NCBI RefSeq assembly: GCF_014649915.1 | Contig: NZ_BMTY01000024.1 | Location: 83,690 to 147,689, forward strand | Source of the DNA: Streptomyces toxytricini | GTDB lineage: Bacteria; Actinomycetota; Actinomycetes; Streptomycetales; Streptomycetaceae | Direction of reading: 5' to 3' | DNA length: 64,000 nucleotides | Shown: positions 8,886 through 16,801 of the stretch, one piece after another | Layout: each line of letters starts with the position of its first letter | Position numbering within the stretch: position 1 is the stretch's first letter | The notes under the pieces: generated by a model | Told to the model about the DNA's origin: nothing | What the model saw: the letters and a program-made list of their open reading frames with translations, nothing else | Databases searched by the model: none | Position numbers and translations under genes: made by a program

Positions 8886-9365
8886 TCAGGTTTCGTCCGC
8901 CGCGGAGCGGGAGGGCCGGGTCGCACGGCGTCTGCGGTAGGCGATCGTGCCGCACACCGCGAGGACGAGGACGGCCGCGGCGGATGCCCCGAGGGCCGGG
9001 TGTTCGGCGAAGAGGCGGCCCAGCACCCGGAGCGCGCCGAGCCCGGCGGTCGCGTAGATCAGCGCCCAGGCCGCCCCGCCGACGAACAGGGCGGGGAGGT
9101 AGCGCACCAGCGGCATGCGCATGCTGCCCGCCAGCAGGTTGGCGGCGGTCTGGAAGCCGACGGTCAGGAAGGAGACGGCCACCACCGGGGCGCCCCAGCG
9201 CTGGATCGCCCGCTCGACCCGCTGGAACTTCGCCGAGGAGATCCGCTCGGCGAACCGGCTGCGCCGGGCGCCGGCGCCGGCGAGCCAGCCGACGGCGAAG
9301 GTCCCTCCGGCGCGGAGCAGCACGATGACGTAGAGGGCTCCGGCCGTCAGCGCGATCTCATCCAC
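8886..9365 (-). CDS. DedA/VTT-domain membrane protein
   Basis: A 159-residue membrane protein with hydrophobic segments near residues 5-30, 60-80, 88-110 and 120-142. The central stretch with S-F-L-T-V-G-F-Q-T-A-A-N, then R-M-P-L-V-R-Y-L-P-A-L-F-V-G-G-A-A-W, matches the DedA/VTT pattern found in flippase-like proteins that recycle undecaprenyl phosphate or move phospholipids. It is shorter than the usual about 200 residues, mainly at the N-terminus. Its function here is inferred from family only. Confidence 0.72.
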   Translation of the reverse strand: MDEIALTAGALYVIVLLRAGGTFAVGWLAGAGARRSRFAERISSAKFQRVERAIQRWGAPVVAVSFLTVGFQTAANLLAGSMRMPLVRYLPALFVGGAAWALIYATAGLGALRVLGRLFAEHPALGASAAAVLVLAVCGTIAYRRRRATRPSRSAADET

Positions 9366-10212
9366 GGCGCCTCGTCCCGGTCCGGGGGGCGGCGGCGCAG
9401 GGGGCGCCCGTCACCCGCATGGGTGCTCCGTCCCCGCGGGGGCGCGGCGCGCACGCGCCCGGCCGTCGTCTCTCACCTGCGCCCTGCCTCTGACTGTTCC
9501 GTTCCATGGGTTGCCACCTGCGGCAGCGGTGCCCGAACCTGCAGCCAGGCAAGGCCACCCTAACCGAACGCGCATCGGGGGGGTACAGGGCACCGGCTCC
9601 GGCCCGCCGGGAGGTCCCCCCACGCAGCAGCGCCGTCAGGGCCTGGGGATTCCAGGGACCTGACGGCGCCAGTGCTTGGGGGAACCCGCTGGCACAGGTT
9701 CCGGCCCGGTGTGGTGCGTGTCGAGTCGGCCTACCGGCCGGGAAGGCCGAGGTGGGGCGAGAGAGGGCAGGGGAGGGCTCCAGGGCCGCTGCCCCAGTCC
9801 GAAACGGACAGAGGGAAGGCCGTTTCCAGAAGGCGTACGTCCCCCCGGAGCGGCGTGGCCGGACGGCACCCCTATGACCCTTGCATAACCCTCTCCTCCA
9901 CCTGTGGAGTGCGGAACAAGGAAGAGAGTGCCCCACCCCGCGGGGGCGGCGCTACGGCCCGTTTCAGTTCGTCCCACCTTCGCGTGGAACGCCTGCTCCC
10001 GCTCCGCCGCAGGTCAGCGCGGGGGGCGAGGGGTGTGCGGCGGCGTGGTCGCGGGCCGTTGCGCCCTCGTGTCCCGGTTCCCCGACTCGTACGCGCTAGG
10101 CGCCGTGCTTGCGAGCCGAAAGAATTTGCCGGAGGTGTCTGATCCGCCGGCTCTGGCAGGCCGTCAGATCGCAGAGGCACCGGTCGAGTCGGCTACCAGT
10201 CGCGAGGTGGAT
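9366..10212. other. Long intergenic region rich in hairpins
   Basis: About 850 bp without a convincing gene; short open frames here lack coding style and start sites. It holds a long nested hairpin (9630-9669), an alternative-hairpin pair (9797-9809 against 9801-9826) and the palindromic CTCCAC-CT-GTGGAG near 9896. The palindromes suggest regulatory or RNA roles, but nothing can be named. Confidence 0.5.
9630..9669. repeat. Perfect nested inverted repeat (strong hairpin)
   Basis: The arms GCGCCGTCAGG (9630-9640) and CCTGACGGCGC (9659-9669) are perfectly complementary. Inside them lies a second perfect pair, CCTGG and CCAGG, around a GGATT loop. Flanking bases on both sides can extend the structure imperfectly (CCCCCCACGCA against TGCTTGGGGG). 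There is no T tract, so it is not a typical Rho-independent terminator. A REP-like element or structured RNA is possible. Confidence 0.6.
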
Positions 10213-10440
10213 TTGAACCGCAAGACGAACGACAACACGCACGCCGCTTCCCCGCTCGTCCCCGCCGTCCCCGCCGTCCCCGCCGTCATGGTGGTGCTCG
10301 TCCTCGGGCTCTTCACCGGCCTCGTCCTCGCCGGGATGGACCTGCAGACGGCCGCGGTCACGGTGGGCGTCGGCGGTCTGCTGGGCATCGAGCTGGTCCG
10401 CCGGCTGATGCAGGTCCTCCCCTCCCGCCGCTCGCGGTAG
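10213..10440 (+). CDS. Small two-span membrane protein
   Basis: A 75-residue hypothetical protein starting at TTG, chosen because GAGGTGG ends 3 nt before the start region and the frame upstream looks non-coding. After a polar N-terminus there is a run of P-A-V repeats encoded by a tandem CCCGCCGTC motif, then a hydrophobic segment (V-M-V-V-L-V-L-G-L-F-T-G-L-V-L) and a second weaker hydrophobic stretch. It ends 2 bp before the following HTH gene, so they are probably co-transcribed. Family not recognised. Confidence 0.6.
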   Translation: MNRKTNDNTHAASPLVPAVPAVPAVMVVLVLGLFTGLVLAGMDLQTAAVTVGVGGLLGIELVRRLMQVLPSRRSR

Positions 10441-10442
10441 CG

Positions 10443-11075
10443 GTGGGGCGCGGGACGAGCGCCCGTGCTGAGGTGGCCAGGAGGGAACTGGCGGAGTGGC
10501 TCCGGTCGCTCCGCCCGTCCCGGCTCTCCTACAGCCGCATGGCGCAGACGTCGAAGCAGATGGGCCATCCCGCCTCCGTGGCGGCGCTGTGCCGGGCGGA
10601 CAAGGGCCGCAGCCTCCCGCCGTGGAAGACCGTCGAGGCGTACGTCCGGTGCTGCGGCGGTTCGGTGACCGAGGCGAAGAAGCTCTGGCAGCGTGCGGCG
10701 AAGGCGGCCGTCGACGCCCGGGGCACTGCGGTCGCCCTGCCGAGGAGCGCGCCGGCCCTTCCCTACGTGGTGGAGCCCGCCGATCTCCTCCAGGCGATGC
10801 GGGAGCTGCGGCTGGCAGCCGGGCAGCCGACCCTGCGCACGCTGGAGGAGCGCGCCGCCGTCCCCGGGGCCGGCGGGGTGAGCCGCCTGCCCAGCACCAC
10901 GATCGGGGACGTCCTCAAGGGCAGGCGCGGGTGCAGCGAAACGGTGCTGCTGCACTTCGTGCGGGCCTGCGGGGTGACCGGGGAGCACGAGATCCGCCAG
11001 TGGACGGACGCGTGGCACCGGGTCGAGGCCTACAAGCGGGAAGGAGCCGCCTCCCGGTACACCCGAGTGTCCTGA
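10443..11075 (+). CDS. Helix-turn-helix (XRE-like) domain protein
   Basis: A 210-residue protein with a GTG start 2 bp after the upstream small gene. Two HTH-like regions are visible. The N-terminal one is around residues 25-60, with S-V-A-A-L-C-R-A-D-K-G-R-S-L-P-P-W-K-T-V-E-A-Y. A second is around residues 115-180, with T-L-R-T-L-E-E-R-A and S-T-T-I-G-D-V-L-K-G-R-R. The arrangement resembles Streptomyces proteins annotated as XRE-like regulators with duplicated DNA-binding modules. No effector domain is recognisable. Pairing with a small membrane protein suggests a membrane-linked regulatory role, which is inference. Confidence 0.72.
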   Translation: MGRGTSARAEVARRELAEWLRSLRPSRLSYSRMAQTSKQMGHPASVAALCRADKGRSLPPWKTVEAYVRCCGGSVTEAKKLWQRAAKAAVDARGTAVALPRSAPALPYVVEPADLLQAMRELRLAAGQPTLRTLEERAAVPGAGGVSRLPSTTIGDVLKGRRGCSETVLLHFVRACGVTGEHEIRQWTDAWHRVEAYKREGAASRYTRVS

Positions 11076-11133
11076 AGGCCCGGGCGTGGAAAAGCGTTCC
11101 GGGGCGGGCGTGGGGCGGCCTTAGGCTCCGCGC

Positions 11134-12384
11134 ATGAGTGCGAGGAATTCGACGGTCCGGGCCGTCAACCGGCTGACCGGGTGCTGGGCCGAGGCCGCTG
11201 TCGCGGCCGACGGGCGTACGGGGACCGTGTTGACCGCCGCCGGGGTGTGGCCCCTGCTGGCGCTGCTGGCGGACGGGGCCGGCGGCCCGGCGAGGACGGA
11301 GCTGGCCGGGGCGCTCGGCATACCCGCCGAGCGGGCCGCCGGCGCGGCTCGGGAGCTGCTGGCCGCGCTGGGGCGCGTACGGGGGCTGGAGGCCGCGACC
11401 GGGCTGTGGGCGCGGGCGGACCTGCCGCTCGACCCGGAGTGGGAGGCCCGGCTGCCCGACGGCGCCCGGGGCCGGCTCGGCGGCGACCCGGCCGCCGACC
11501 GCGGGCTGCTCGACGAGTGGGCGGCCGCGCGGACGGGCGGCCTCGTCGAGCGGATGCCGGTGGAGCTGACCGAGGCCACCCGGCTGGTCCTGGCGTCCGC
11601 CCTGGCGCTGCGGCTCCGCTGGATACGGCCGTTCCGGGAGTGGCCGGGGAGTTTCCAGGAGGGGCCGTGGGCCGGCCGGGAGGTCCTGCGGCTGCTGCGT
11701 ACGACCTCGCTGCTGCACCGCGTACGGGTCGCGGGGACGCCCGCCGGGCCCGTCACCGTGCTGGAGTTGGTCGGCGACGGAGGGGTGGACGTCCACCTCG
11801 TGCTCGGCGCCGCGGACGCCCCGGCCGGGCAGGTGCTGGCCGGCGGCATCGCCGCCGCGACGCGGGCGGTGCCGTCGGTGGACGGCTTCTCCCTGCCCGA
11901 GGGCGTGCCCGGGCCGGGGCTCCGGGTCGGTGTCGGGGCGGCGTACCGGCCCGAGCCGCGGCTGAGCGTCGACACCGTCGCCTTCTCCGTCGACGCCGAG
12001 CACGACCTGCTGGAGCACGCCGGGCTGTTCGGCCTGGAGACCGCATGCACGCGCGCTGCCGCCGGCCACTTCCCCGGGGTCAGCCGGGAGCCGCTCCTGA
12101 TCGATTCGGGCCGGCAGGCGGCCGTGGCGCGGTTCCACGCGAAGGGGTTCGAGGCCGCCGCCGTCACCGCTTTCGCCGCGGTGGGGGCGGGCTTGCTGCC
12201 GTCGCCTCCGTACCGGGTGCGGACCGTCGACGTCCGGTTCGACCGGCCGTTCGGCTTCCTCGCGGTGCAGCGGTCCTCCCGGCTCGTGCTCGCCGCGGGG
12301 TGGGTGGCCGAGCCGCTCGCATACGTCCCGGAGGAGCACGCGTACGAGGACGGGGACTGGGACGAGGACTGGGACGGCGAGTGA
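11134..12384 (+). CDS. Serpin-family protein (putative serine protease inhibitor)
   Basis: A 416-residue protein recognised by serpin signatures near the C-terminus. The hinge region F-H-A-K-G-F-E-A-A-A-V-T-A is near residues 334-346, and the strand motif R-F-D-R-P-F-G-F-L-A-V-Q is followed by L-A-A-G-W-V-A-E-P, matching the serpin F-x-x-x-x-P-F-x-F-x-I block. Serpins trap proteases by inserting the reactive loop into a beta sheet. Small residues at P12-P9 (A-A-A-V) fit an inhibitory serpin, but P14 appears to be Phe instead of the usual Thr or Ser. No signal peptide is seen, so the target may be cytoplasmic. The tail is acidic (D-G-D-W-D-E-D-W-D). A metalloprotease gene follows. Confidence 0.8.
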   Translation: MSARNSTVRAVNRLTGCWAEAAVAADGRTGTVLTAAGVWPLLALLADGAGGPARTELAGALGIPAERAAGAARELLAALGRVRGLEAATGLWARADLPLDPEWEARLPDGARGRLGGDPAADRGLLDEWAAARTGGLVERMPVELTEATRLVLASALALRLRWIRPFREWPGSFQEGPWAGREVLRLLRTTSLLHRVRVAGTPAGPVTVLELVGDGGVDVHLVLGAADAPAGQVLAGGIAAATRAVPSVDGFSLPEGVPGPGLRVGVGAAYRPEPRLSVDTVAFSVDAEHDLLEHAGLFGLETACTRAAAGHFPGVSREPLLIDSGRQAAVARFHAKGFEAAAVTAFAAVGAGLLPSPPYRVRTVDVRFDRPFGFLAVQRSSRLVLAAGWVAEPLAYVPEEHAYEDGDWDEDWDGE

Positions 12385-12516
12385 GCGCGGGCGTCCACTG
12401 GGTTGCGCCCGCCCGGGCGGCTCCTATCGTGGAAGCAGCACCACTGCGCGGATGATCCCCCTGCTGCCGGGTTCCCGTGTGCCGGCCGCCGGCCGCACCG
12501 ACTCCGGGAGGCGCGG

Positions 12517-13449
12517 ATGCCGAAAGCCCCGCTGCAGCCGTTGAAGAGGGGCGACCACGGCCCCGAGGTCGCGGTGCTGTACGCGTACCTGCGGCGGCTG
12601 GGGTACGCGTCGCACTCGCCGAGCGCCGCCGACCACTACGACGAGCCGCTGGCCGGTGCCGTGCGCCGGTACCAGGAGTGCTTCGGGCTCGAAGCCGACG
12701 GCGAGGCGGGCGAGCGCACCCTGGCGCAGCTGCGGCGGCCGCGCTGCGGGGTGCCGGACCTGCTGCCCGGTGCGACGGCGGTGCCCCGGGCGGTGCCCAC
12801 GATCCGCGCCTGGCCGCGTACGGACCTGACGTACGGGTTCGTGCGGCACACCCCCGACCTGACGCCGGCGCAGGCGGGTTCCGCGGTCGCGCAGGCCTTC
12901 GCCACCTGGGCCGCGGTGACGCCGCTGACGTTCCGGCACGTCCCGCCCCCGCTCGCGGCCGCGGGCGCGGTTCACGCGCTCGCGCTCGCGGTCCGCTGCG
13001 GACCGGCCTTCGACCGTGTGCAGGCACGGGCCGTGCAGGCGCTGACCCGCCTGTACCGCGTGGACGTCCTCATCGGCTTCCTGGTGCGCGGGCACGGCGA
13101 TCCGCCCGCCTTCCTCGGTACGCCGCCCTTCGACGACAACGCGATGGTGCTGGGGCATGCGTGGCCGCCGCCCTCCGCGACGGCACCGGAGCCCTTCGCC
13201 GGCGACGTGCACTTCAACGACGCCCCGACGTGGACGAACCGGCCCGGGCTGCTCACCGACCTCCAGGCCGCCGCCGTGCACGAGATCGGCCACGCCCTGG
13301 GCCTGGGCCACACGACGACCGACACCGACTCCGTGATGACGGCCTCCGGCGGCGACGGCCGGCGCGAGCTCTCCGCCGCGGACGTCGAGGCCGTGCAGCG
13401 GCTCTACGGGCCGGCGCGCTGGCCGCGCGACCCGGCGGGCGGCCGCTGA
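12517..13449 (+). CDS. Matrixin-type metallopeptidase with peptidoglycan-binding prodomain and cysteine switch
   Basis: A 310-residue protein. Residues about 8-70 form a peptidoglycan-binding-like helical domain (G-D-H-G-P-E-V-A-V-L-Y-A-Y-L). This is followed by P-R-C-G-V-P-D, the cysteine switch that keeps matrix metalloproteases latent by ligating the active-site zinc. The catalytic domain has G-D-V-H-F-N-D, the zinc site H-E-I-G-H-A-L-G-L-G-H near residue 260 and a Met-turn (D-S-V-M). This is the classic MMP architecture in a bacterium. No signal peptide is evident from the ATG chosen (after GGGAGGCGCGG), so export would need another route or an upstream start. Confidence 0.9.
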   Translation: MPKAPLQPLKRGDHGPEVAVLYAYLRRLGYASHSPSAADHYDEPLAGAVRRYQECFGLEADGEAGERTLAQLRRPRCGVPDLLPGATAVPRAVPTIRAWPRTDLTYGFVRHTPDLTPAQAGSAVAQAFATWAAVTPLTFRHVPPPLAAAGAVHALALAVRCGPAFDRVQARAVQALTRLYRVDVLIGFLVRGHGDPPAFLGTPPFDDNAMVLGHAWPPPSATAPEPFAGDVHFNDAPTWTNRPGLLTDLQAAAVHEIGHALGLGHTTTDTDSVMTASGGDGRRELSAADVEAVQRLYGPARWPRDPAGGR

Positions 13450-13477
13450 GGGCCGCATCCCGGGCCGGCCTGCGAGC

Positions 13478-14314
13478 TCAGTCCGCGGTGTCGGTGCGCA
13501 GGTGGTCCCGCGCCGTCTTGAGGAGCTGCGGGAGCTCCGAGGCGCGGGGGTCGTACTCCTGGTCGTTGACGAGGAGCTGGTAGACCTGGTTGCCCGCCCC
13601 CGCGACGAAGACCTCCGTGCGGTGGCAGGGCGTGCTGCGCTCGGGCCACCGGTAGTCGAGCTCCAGCCGGACGGCGTCCTTCCCGCCTTGGCGGTCGGCG
13701 TGGGTCGCGGCGGTCAGGCCCTGCATCTTCGACTCCTCCGCCTTGCGGTACCAGGCGAGCTGGCCGATGGCGGCGGACTGGGCGGTGTGCCCGTTGCTGC
13801 CGTCGCGCTTCACCCCGATCACGTAGCGGCCGTCCGGTGAGACCCAGTTGGCCTGCAGGGCGGTGTCCGTGTCGAGCTTCCAGCCGTCGGGCACGGCCAG
13901 CGACAGCGTGAGCGCCTTCGCCGTGACCCGGTGCCAGCCGGCCGGTACGGGCGGGGGCGGGTCGGAGGGGGGAGCGGTCGGGCGCGCCGAGGACGGTGCC
14001 GGGGCGGCAGCCGAGGTGCCGGCCACGGCGGGAGTGGCCGCACCGCCGGGGGTGGGGCCGGTCGGTACGGCCGAGGGGGTCTCGGCGGGCGGTGCGGCCA
14101 CTCCTGTCCCGCCCGCGCCGGCGGCCCGCCTGCCGCCTTGGGCATCGCCCGGGTTCAGCAGCCCCATCAGCCCGAGGACGAGGGCGGCCAGAGCGGTCGT
14201 CGCGGAGAGTACGGCGGCCAGCTCGGCCGCCTTCCTGGTCCGGCTCCCCCGGCTTCCGGAGCCGCCTGCGCCCTCATCGTCTCCCGCGCCCCCGGGCGCC
14301 AGTACGTCGCTCAC
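13478..14314 (-). CDS. Single-span membrane protein with Pro/Ala linker and extracellular domain
   Basis: A protein of about 278 residues from a GTG at 14314 that is preceded by GGGCGGGGG; a longer frame reaches 14350. A short cytoplasmic N-terminus is followed by a transmembrane helix (A-T-T-A-L-A-A-L-V-L-G-L-M-G-L-L). Then come about 85 residues of Pro/Ala/Thr/Ser-rich linker and a globular C-terminal domain of about 150 residues starting at G-W-H-R-V-T. The domain (W-x-S-P-D-G-R-Y-V-I-G-V) resembles extracellular sensor-like domains seen at the C-terminus of actinobacterial membrane proteins or kinases, but no kinase is present. Function unknown. Confidence 0.78.
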   Translation of the reverse strand: MSDVLAPGGAGDDEGAGGSGSRGSRTRKAAELAAVLSATTALAALVLGLMGLLNPGDAQGGRRAAGAGGTGVAAPPAETPSAVPTGPTPGGAATPAVAGTSAAAPAPSSARPTAPPSDPPPPVPAGWHRVTAKALTLSLAVPDGWKLDTDTALQANWVSPDGRYVIGVKRDGSNGHTAQSAAIGQLAWYRKAEESKMQGLTAATHADRQGGKDAVRLELDYRWPERSTPCHRTEVFVAGAGNQVYQLLVNDQEYDPRASELPQLLKTARDHLRTDTAD

Positions 14315-14443
14315 CGCAACCCCCGCCCACGCTGCAACGTCGTGGAGCAACTGTAGGAGACCCGGAGGGGAGTTGGACCGGCTTCTGCACAGACGCGCTC
14401 ATTGGGTGGGGGCGCGCGCAAGCGTGGTCCCGCAAGGGTCGGC

Positions 14444-14608
14444 ATGGTGGCCGAGGTGTGGGTGGACGGCAAGGGCGTACCCGTGCGGCTGTCGCAGACG
14501 GCGGGCGCCACCAGTGTGGTGACGGACTTCCTTTCCTTCGGCGTGCCCGTGTCCGCCTCGGCCCCTCCGGCCGCGGAGACCGCGGAGACCGCCGAGACCG
14601 GAGCTTAG
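14444..14608 (+). CDS. Small hypothetical protein
   Basis: A possible 54-residue protein beginning M-V-A-E-V-W-V-D-G-K-G-V-P-V-R-L, with an Ala/Glu/Thr repeat tail (A-E-T-A-E-T-A-E-T). The start is supported only by a weak AAGGGTC upstream. It ends 10 bp before the next gene. The first half reads like a small beta-sheet protein, but the family is not recognised. Confidence 0.45.
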   Translation: MVAEVWVDGKGVPVRLSQTAGATSVVTDFLSFGVPVSASAPPAAETAETAETGA

Positions 14609-14618
14609 GATCCGCCGT

Positions 14619-15356
14619 ATGGCAACACGACTCGTGCAGATCAACATGAAGGCGCAGGACGACTCCGCGCTCGGCCGGTTCTGGGCGGAGGTGCTGGGGT
14701 GGGGGATCGACAGCGAGGGCCCGGGGGTGACGAACCTCGAACCCGTGGGCTTCTCCTACCCGGACCCGTCGGCGGTCTGCATCGACCTCATCGCCCGGCC
14801 GGAGCCCAAGACGGTGAAGAACCGGGTGCACATCGACCTGGCCACCACCTCGGCCGCCCACCAGGCCCAACTGGTGGGCCGGCTGAAGGACCTGGGCGCG
14901 ACGCTCGCCGACGTGGGCCAGGGCGACGTCCCCTGGACGGTCATGGCCGACCCGGAGGGCAACGAGTTCTGCGTCCTCGAGCCGCGTCCGCTCTACCGGG
15001 ACACCGGTCCGATCGCCGCGGTGGTGGTCGACTGCGCCGACCCGCGGGCCATGGCCCGGTTCTGGGGCGGTGCGACGGACTGGACCGTGGTCGAGACCGC
15101 CGACGACCACGCGTCGATGCGCTCCGCCCAAGGCGTCGGCCCGTACCTGGAGTTCGTCCGGACGCCGGATGCGAAGACCGTGTGGAACCGCGTCCACCTC
15201 GACATCGCCCCCTACCGCGGGGACGACCTGGAGGCGGAGGCCGCCCGGCTGCGCGCCCTCGGCGCGACCGACCCGGGGATCGACCAGTCCCAGATCCACT
15301 GGAAGGTGCTGGCCGACCCGGAGGGCAACGAGTTCTGCCTGCTCACCCCGCGCTGA
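14619..15356 (+). CDS. Two-domain VOC family protein
   Basis: A 245-residue protein built from two tandem VOC domains (residues about 1-125 and 128-245). Both end with the same block, V-x-A-D-P-E-G-N-E-F-C-x-L, and both contain K-T-V-x-N-R-V-H-x-D. The duplication is typical of the actinobacterial glyoxalase-like subfamily of the VOC superfamily. No active-site assignment can be made from sequence alone. It converges with the FAD oxidoreductase gene across a hairpin. Confidence 0.88.
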   Translation: MATRLVQINMKAQDDSALGRFWAEVLGWGIDSEGPGVTNLEPVGFSYPDPSAVCIDLIARPEPKTVKNRVHIDLATTSAAHQAQLVGRLKDLGATLADVGQGDVPWTVMADPEGNEFCVLEPRPLYRDTGPIAAVVVDCADPRAMARFWGGATDWTVVETADDHASMRSAQGVGPYLEFVRTPDAKTVWNRVHLDIAPYRGDDLEAEAARLRALGATDPGIDQSQIHWKVLADPEGNEFCLLTPR

Positions 15357-15364
15357 CGGCCGGT

Positions 15365-15400
15365 GCGGACCCGTGGCGCCGGTGTGCGCCGCGGGTCCGC
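15365..15400. terminator. Hairpin between convergent genes
   Basis: Perfect arms GCGGACCCG (15365-15373) and CGGGTCCGC (15392-15400) enclose a further GGCGC/GCGCC pair. The hairpin lies in the gap between two convergent genes. There is no strong T tract, as is common in Streptomyces. Confidence 0.65.
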
Positions 15401-15437
15401 CCCGGCAACCCCGTTCGCGGTCGGGGCCGGGCCCCGG

Positions 15438-16637
15438 TCAGGCCGCCGCCCCCGAGGGGGCGGCCGCGGCCGGGGTCTGCCCGCGGGTGACGCGGCGGCG
15501 GCGGGTCGGCATGCTCAGGGTCGGGTTCGCGACGCCCCAGGCCGCGCCCTTGCAGATGATCTCCTTGTAGAGGGCGGCGGTGCGGCCGGTGAGGGCCTTC
15601 TCGACGGCGCGGTCGTCGGCGGTGACGAACTGGATGAGGCCCTCCGTGCGGCCCAGCGAGATGCACTGCTGGTAGTAGCGGATTGGGATGTGCGGCACCT
15701 TCGCCCCGGCGAGCCGGGCGGCGATGGCGTCGGCGGCCTGCCAGGCCATCGGCACGCCCGAGGCGCAGGACATGCGCAGCGGCCGGTCGTTCGGGCCGAG
15801 GGCCATCGCGGCGTCGCCCACCGCGTAGACGTCCGGGTGCGAGAGCGAGCGCATGGTGGAGTCGACGGCGATCTGCCCGCCGTCGGTGAGTTCGAGGCCG
15901 GTGGCGCCGGCGATCGGGTGGACGGCGAAGCCGGTGGTCCAGACGGTGGCCGCCGAGGGGAGGACCGTCCCGTCGGCCGTGGTCACCCGGTCCTCGGCGA
16001 CGGCGGCGGCCTGCGCGTGCTCGTGGACGGTGATGCCGAGGCGGTCGGCGACCTTCCTCAGGTGGTCGCGGCCCTTGCGGGACAGCCAGTCGCCGAGGAC
16101 GCCACCGGTGAGCAGGTGCACGTCGAGGTCGGGGCGGGCCTCGGCGATCTCCGTCGCGGCCTCCACGCCGGTCATGCCGCCGCCGACCACGACGACGGGC
16201 CGGCCGGCCTCCAGGGCGGCCAGGCGCTCGCGCAGCCGGAGGGCGCCGCGGCGGCTGGACACCTCGTGGGCGTGCCGGGCGGCGCCGGGGACGCCGCCGT
16301 CGTTCCAGGAGCTGCCGAGGGCGTAGACCAGGGTGTCGTACGCCAGCTCCTCGCGCCCGGCGCCGCCCTGGACCGTGACGGCCTTGCGGTCGACGTCGAC
16401 GGCGGTGACCTCGGCGAGCTTCAGCCGCACACCGGTCCCGGCGAACATCTCGTCGAACGGGCGGGGCCGGAGCTCCTCGCCGGCGGCGAGCTGGTGCAGG
16501 CGGACCCTCTCGACGAAGTCGGGCTCGGCGTTGACCAGGGTGATGGTGACGTCGTCGGCGTGCAGCCGGCGGGCGATGCGGCCGGCGGCGGTCGCTCCGG
16601 TGTAGCCGGCGCCGAGGACGACGATGCGGTGCTGCAT
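15438..16637 (-). CDS. FAD-dependent NAD(P) oxidoreductase (NDH-2-like)
   Basis: A 399-residue pyridine nucleotide-disulphide oxidoreductase-fold protein. It has an N-terminal FAD Rossmann motif (V-V-L-G-A-G-Y-T-G-A-T-A-A), an internal NAD-binding motif (V-V-V-V-G-G-G-M-T-G-V-E-A-A-T-E), and the FAD-contacting D-V-Y-A-V-G-D-A. No redox-active CxxxxC is seen, so it resembles type II NADH dehydrogenases and related quinone or carotenoid-linked reductases. The ATG at 16637 is preceded by AGGAGC. The C-terminus is a basic stretch and an Ala/Pro tail. The electron acceptor is unknown. Confidence 0.88.
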   Translation of the reverse strand: MQHRIVVLGAGYTGATAAGRIARRLHADDVTITLVNAEPDFVERVRLHQLAAGEELRPRPFDEMFAGTGVRLKLAEVTAVDVDRKAVTVQGGAGREELAYDTLVYALGSSWNDGGVPGAARHAHEVSSRRGALRLRERLAALEAGRPVVVVGGGMTGVEAATEIAEARPDLDVHLLTGGVLGDWLSRKGRDHLRKVADRLGITVHEHAQAAAVAEDRVTTADGTVLPSAATVWTTGFAVHPIAGATGLELTDGGQIAVDSTMRSLSHPDVYAVGDAAMALGPNDRPLRMSCASGVPMAWQAADAIAARLAGAKVPHIPIRYYQQCISLGRTEGLIQFVTADDRAVEKALTGRTAALYKEIICKGAAWGVANPTLSMPTRRRRVTRGQTPAAAAPSGAAA

Positions 16638-16801
16638 GTCCGTGCTCCTGTCTGCTCGGGATCCGCCGTGGTCCGGCGTGGTCTCGCACCTTGAACCGGA
16701 CGGCCTTGCGATCCCTGACAGGGTTGCGGTGTGACCTGCATCACGTCCGCGGGACTGCCCGGCCCGGCCCGCTTCCGGCGGGCAGGGCCGGGCCGGGGCG
16801 G

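Noticed and set aside
14402..14608. Earlier GTG/ATG start for the small gene before the VOC protein
   Set aside because: The segment 14402-14443 is Arg/Gly-rich shadow-like sequence; the ATG at 14444 begins the plausible coding part.
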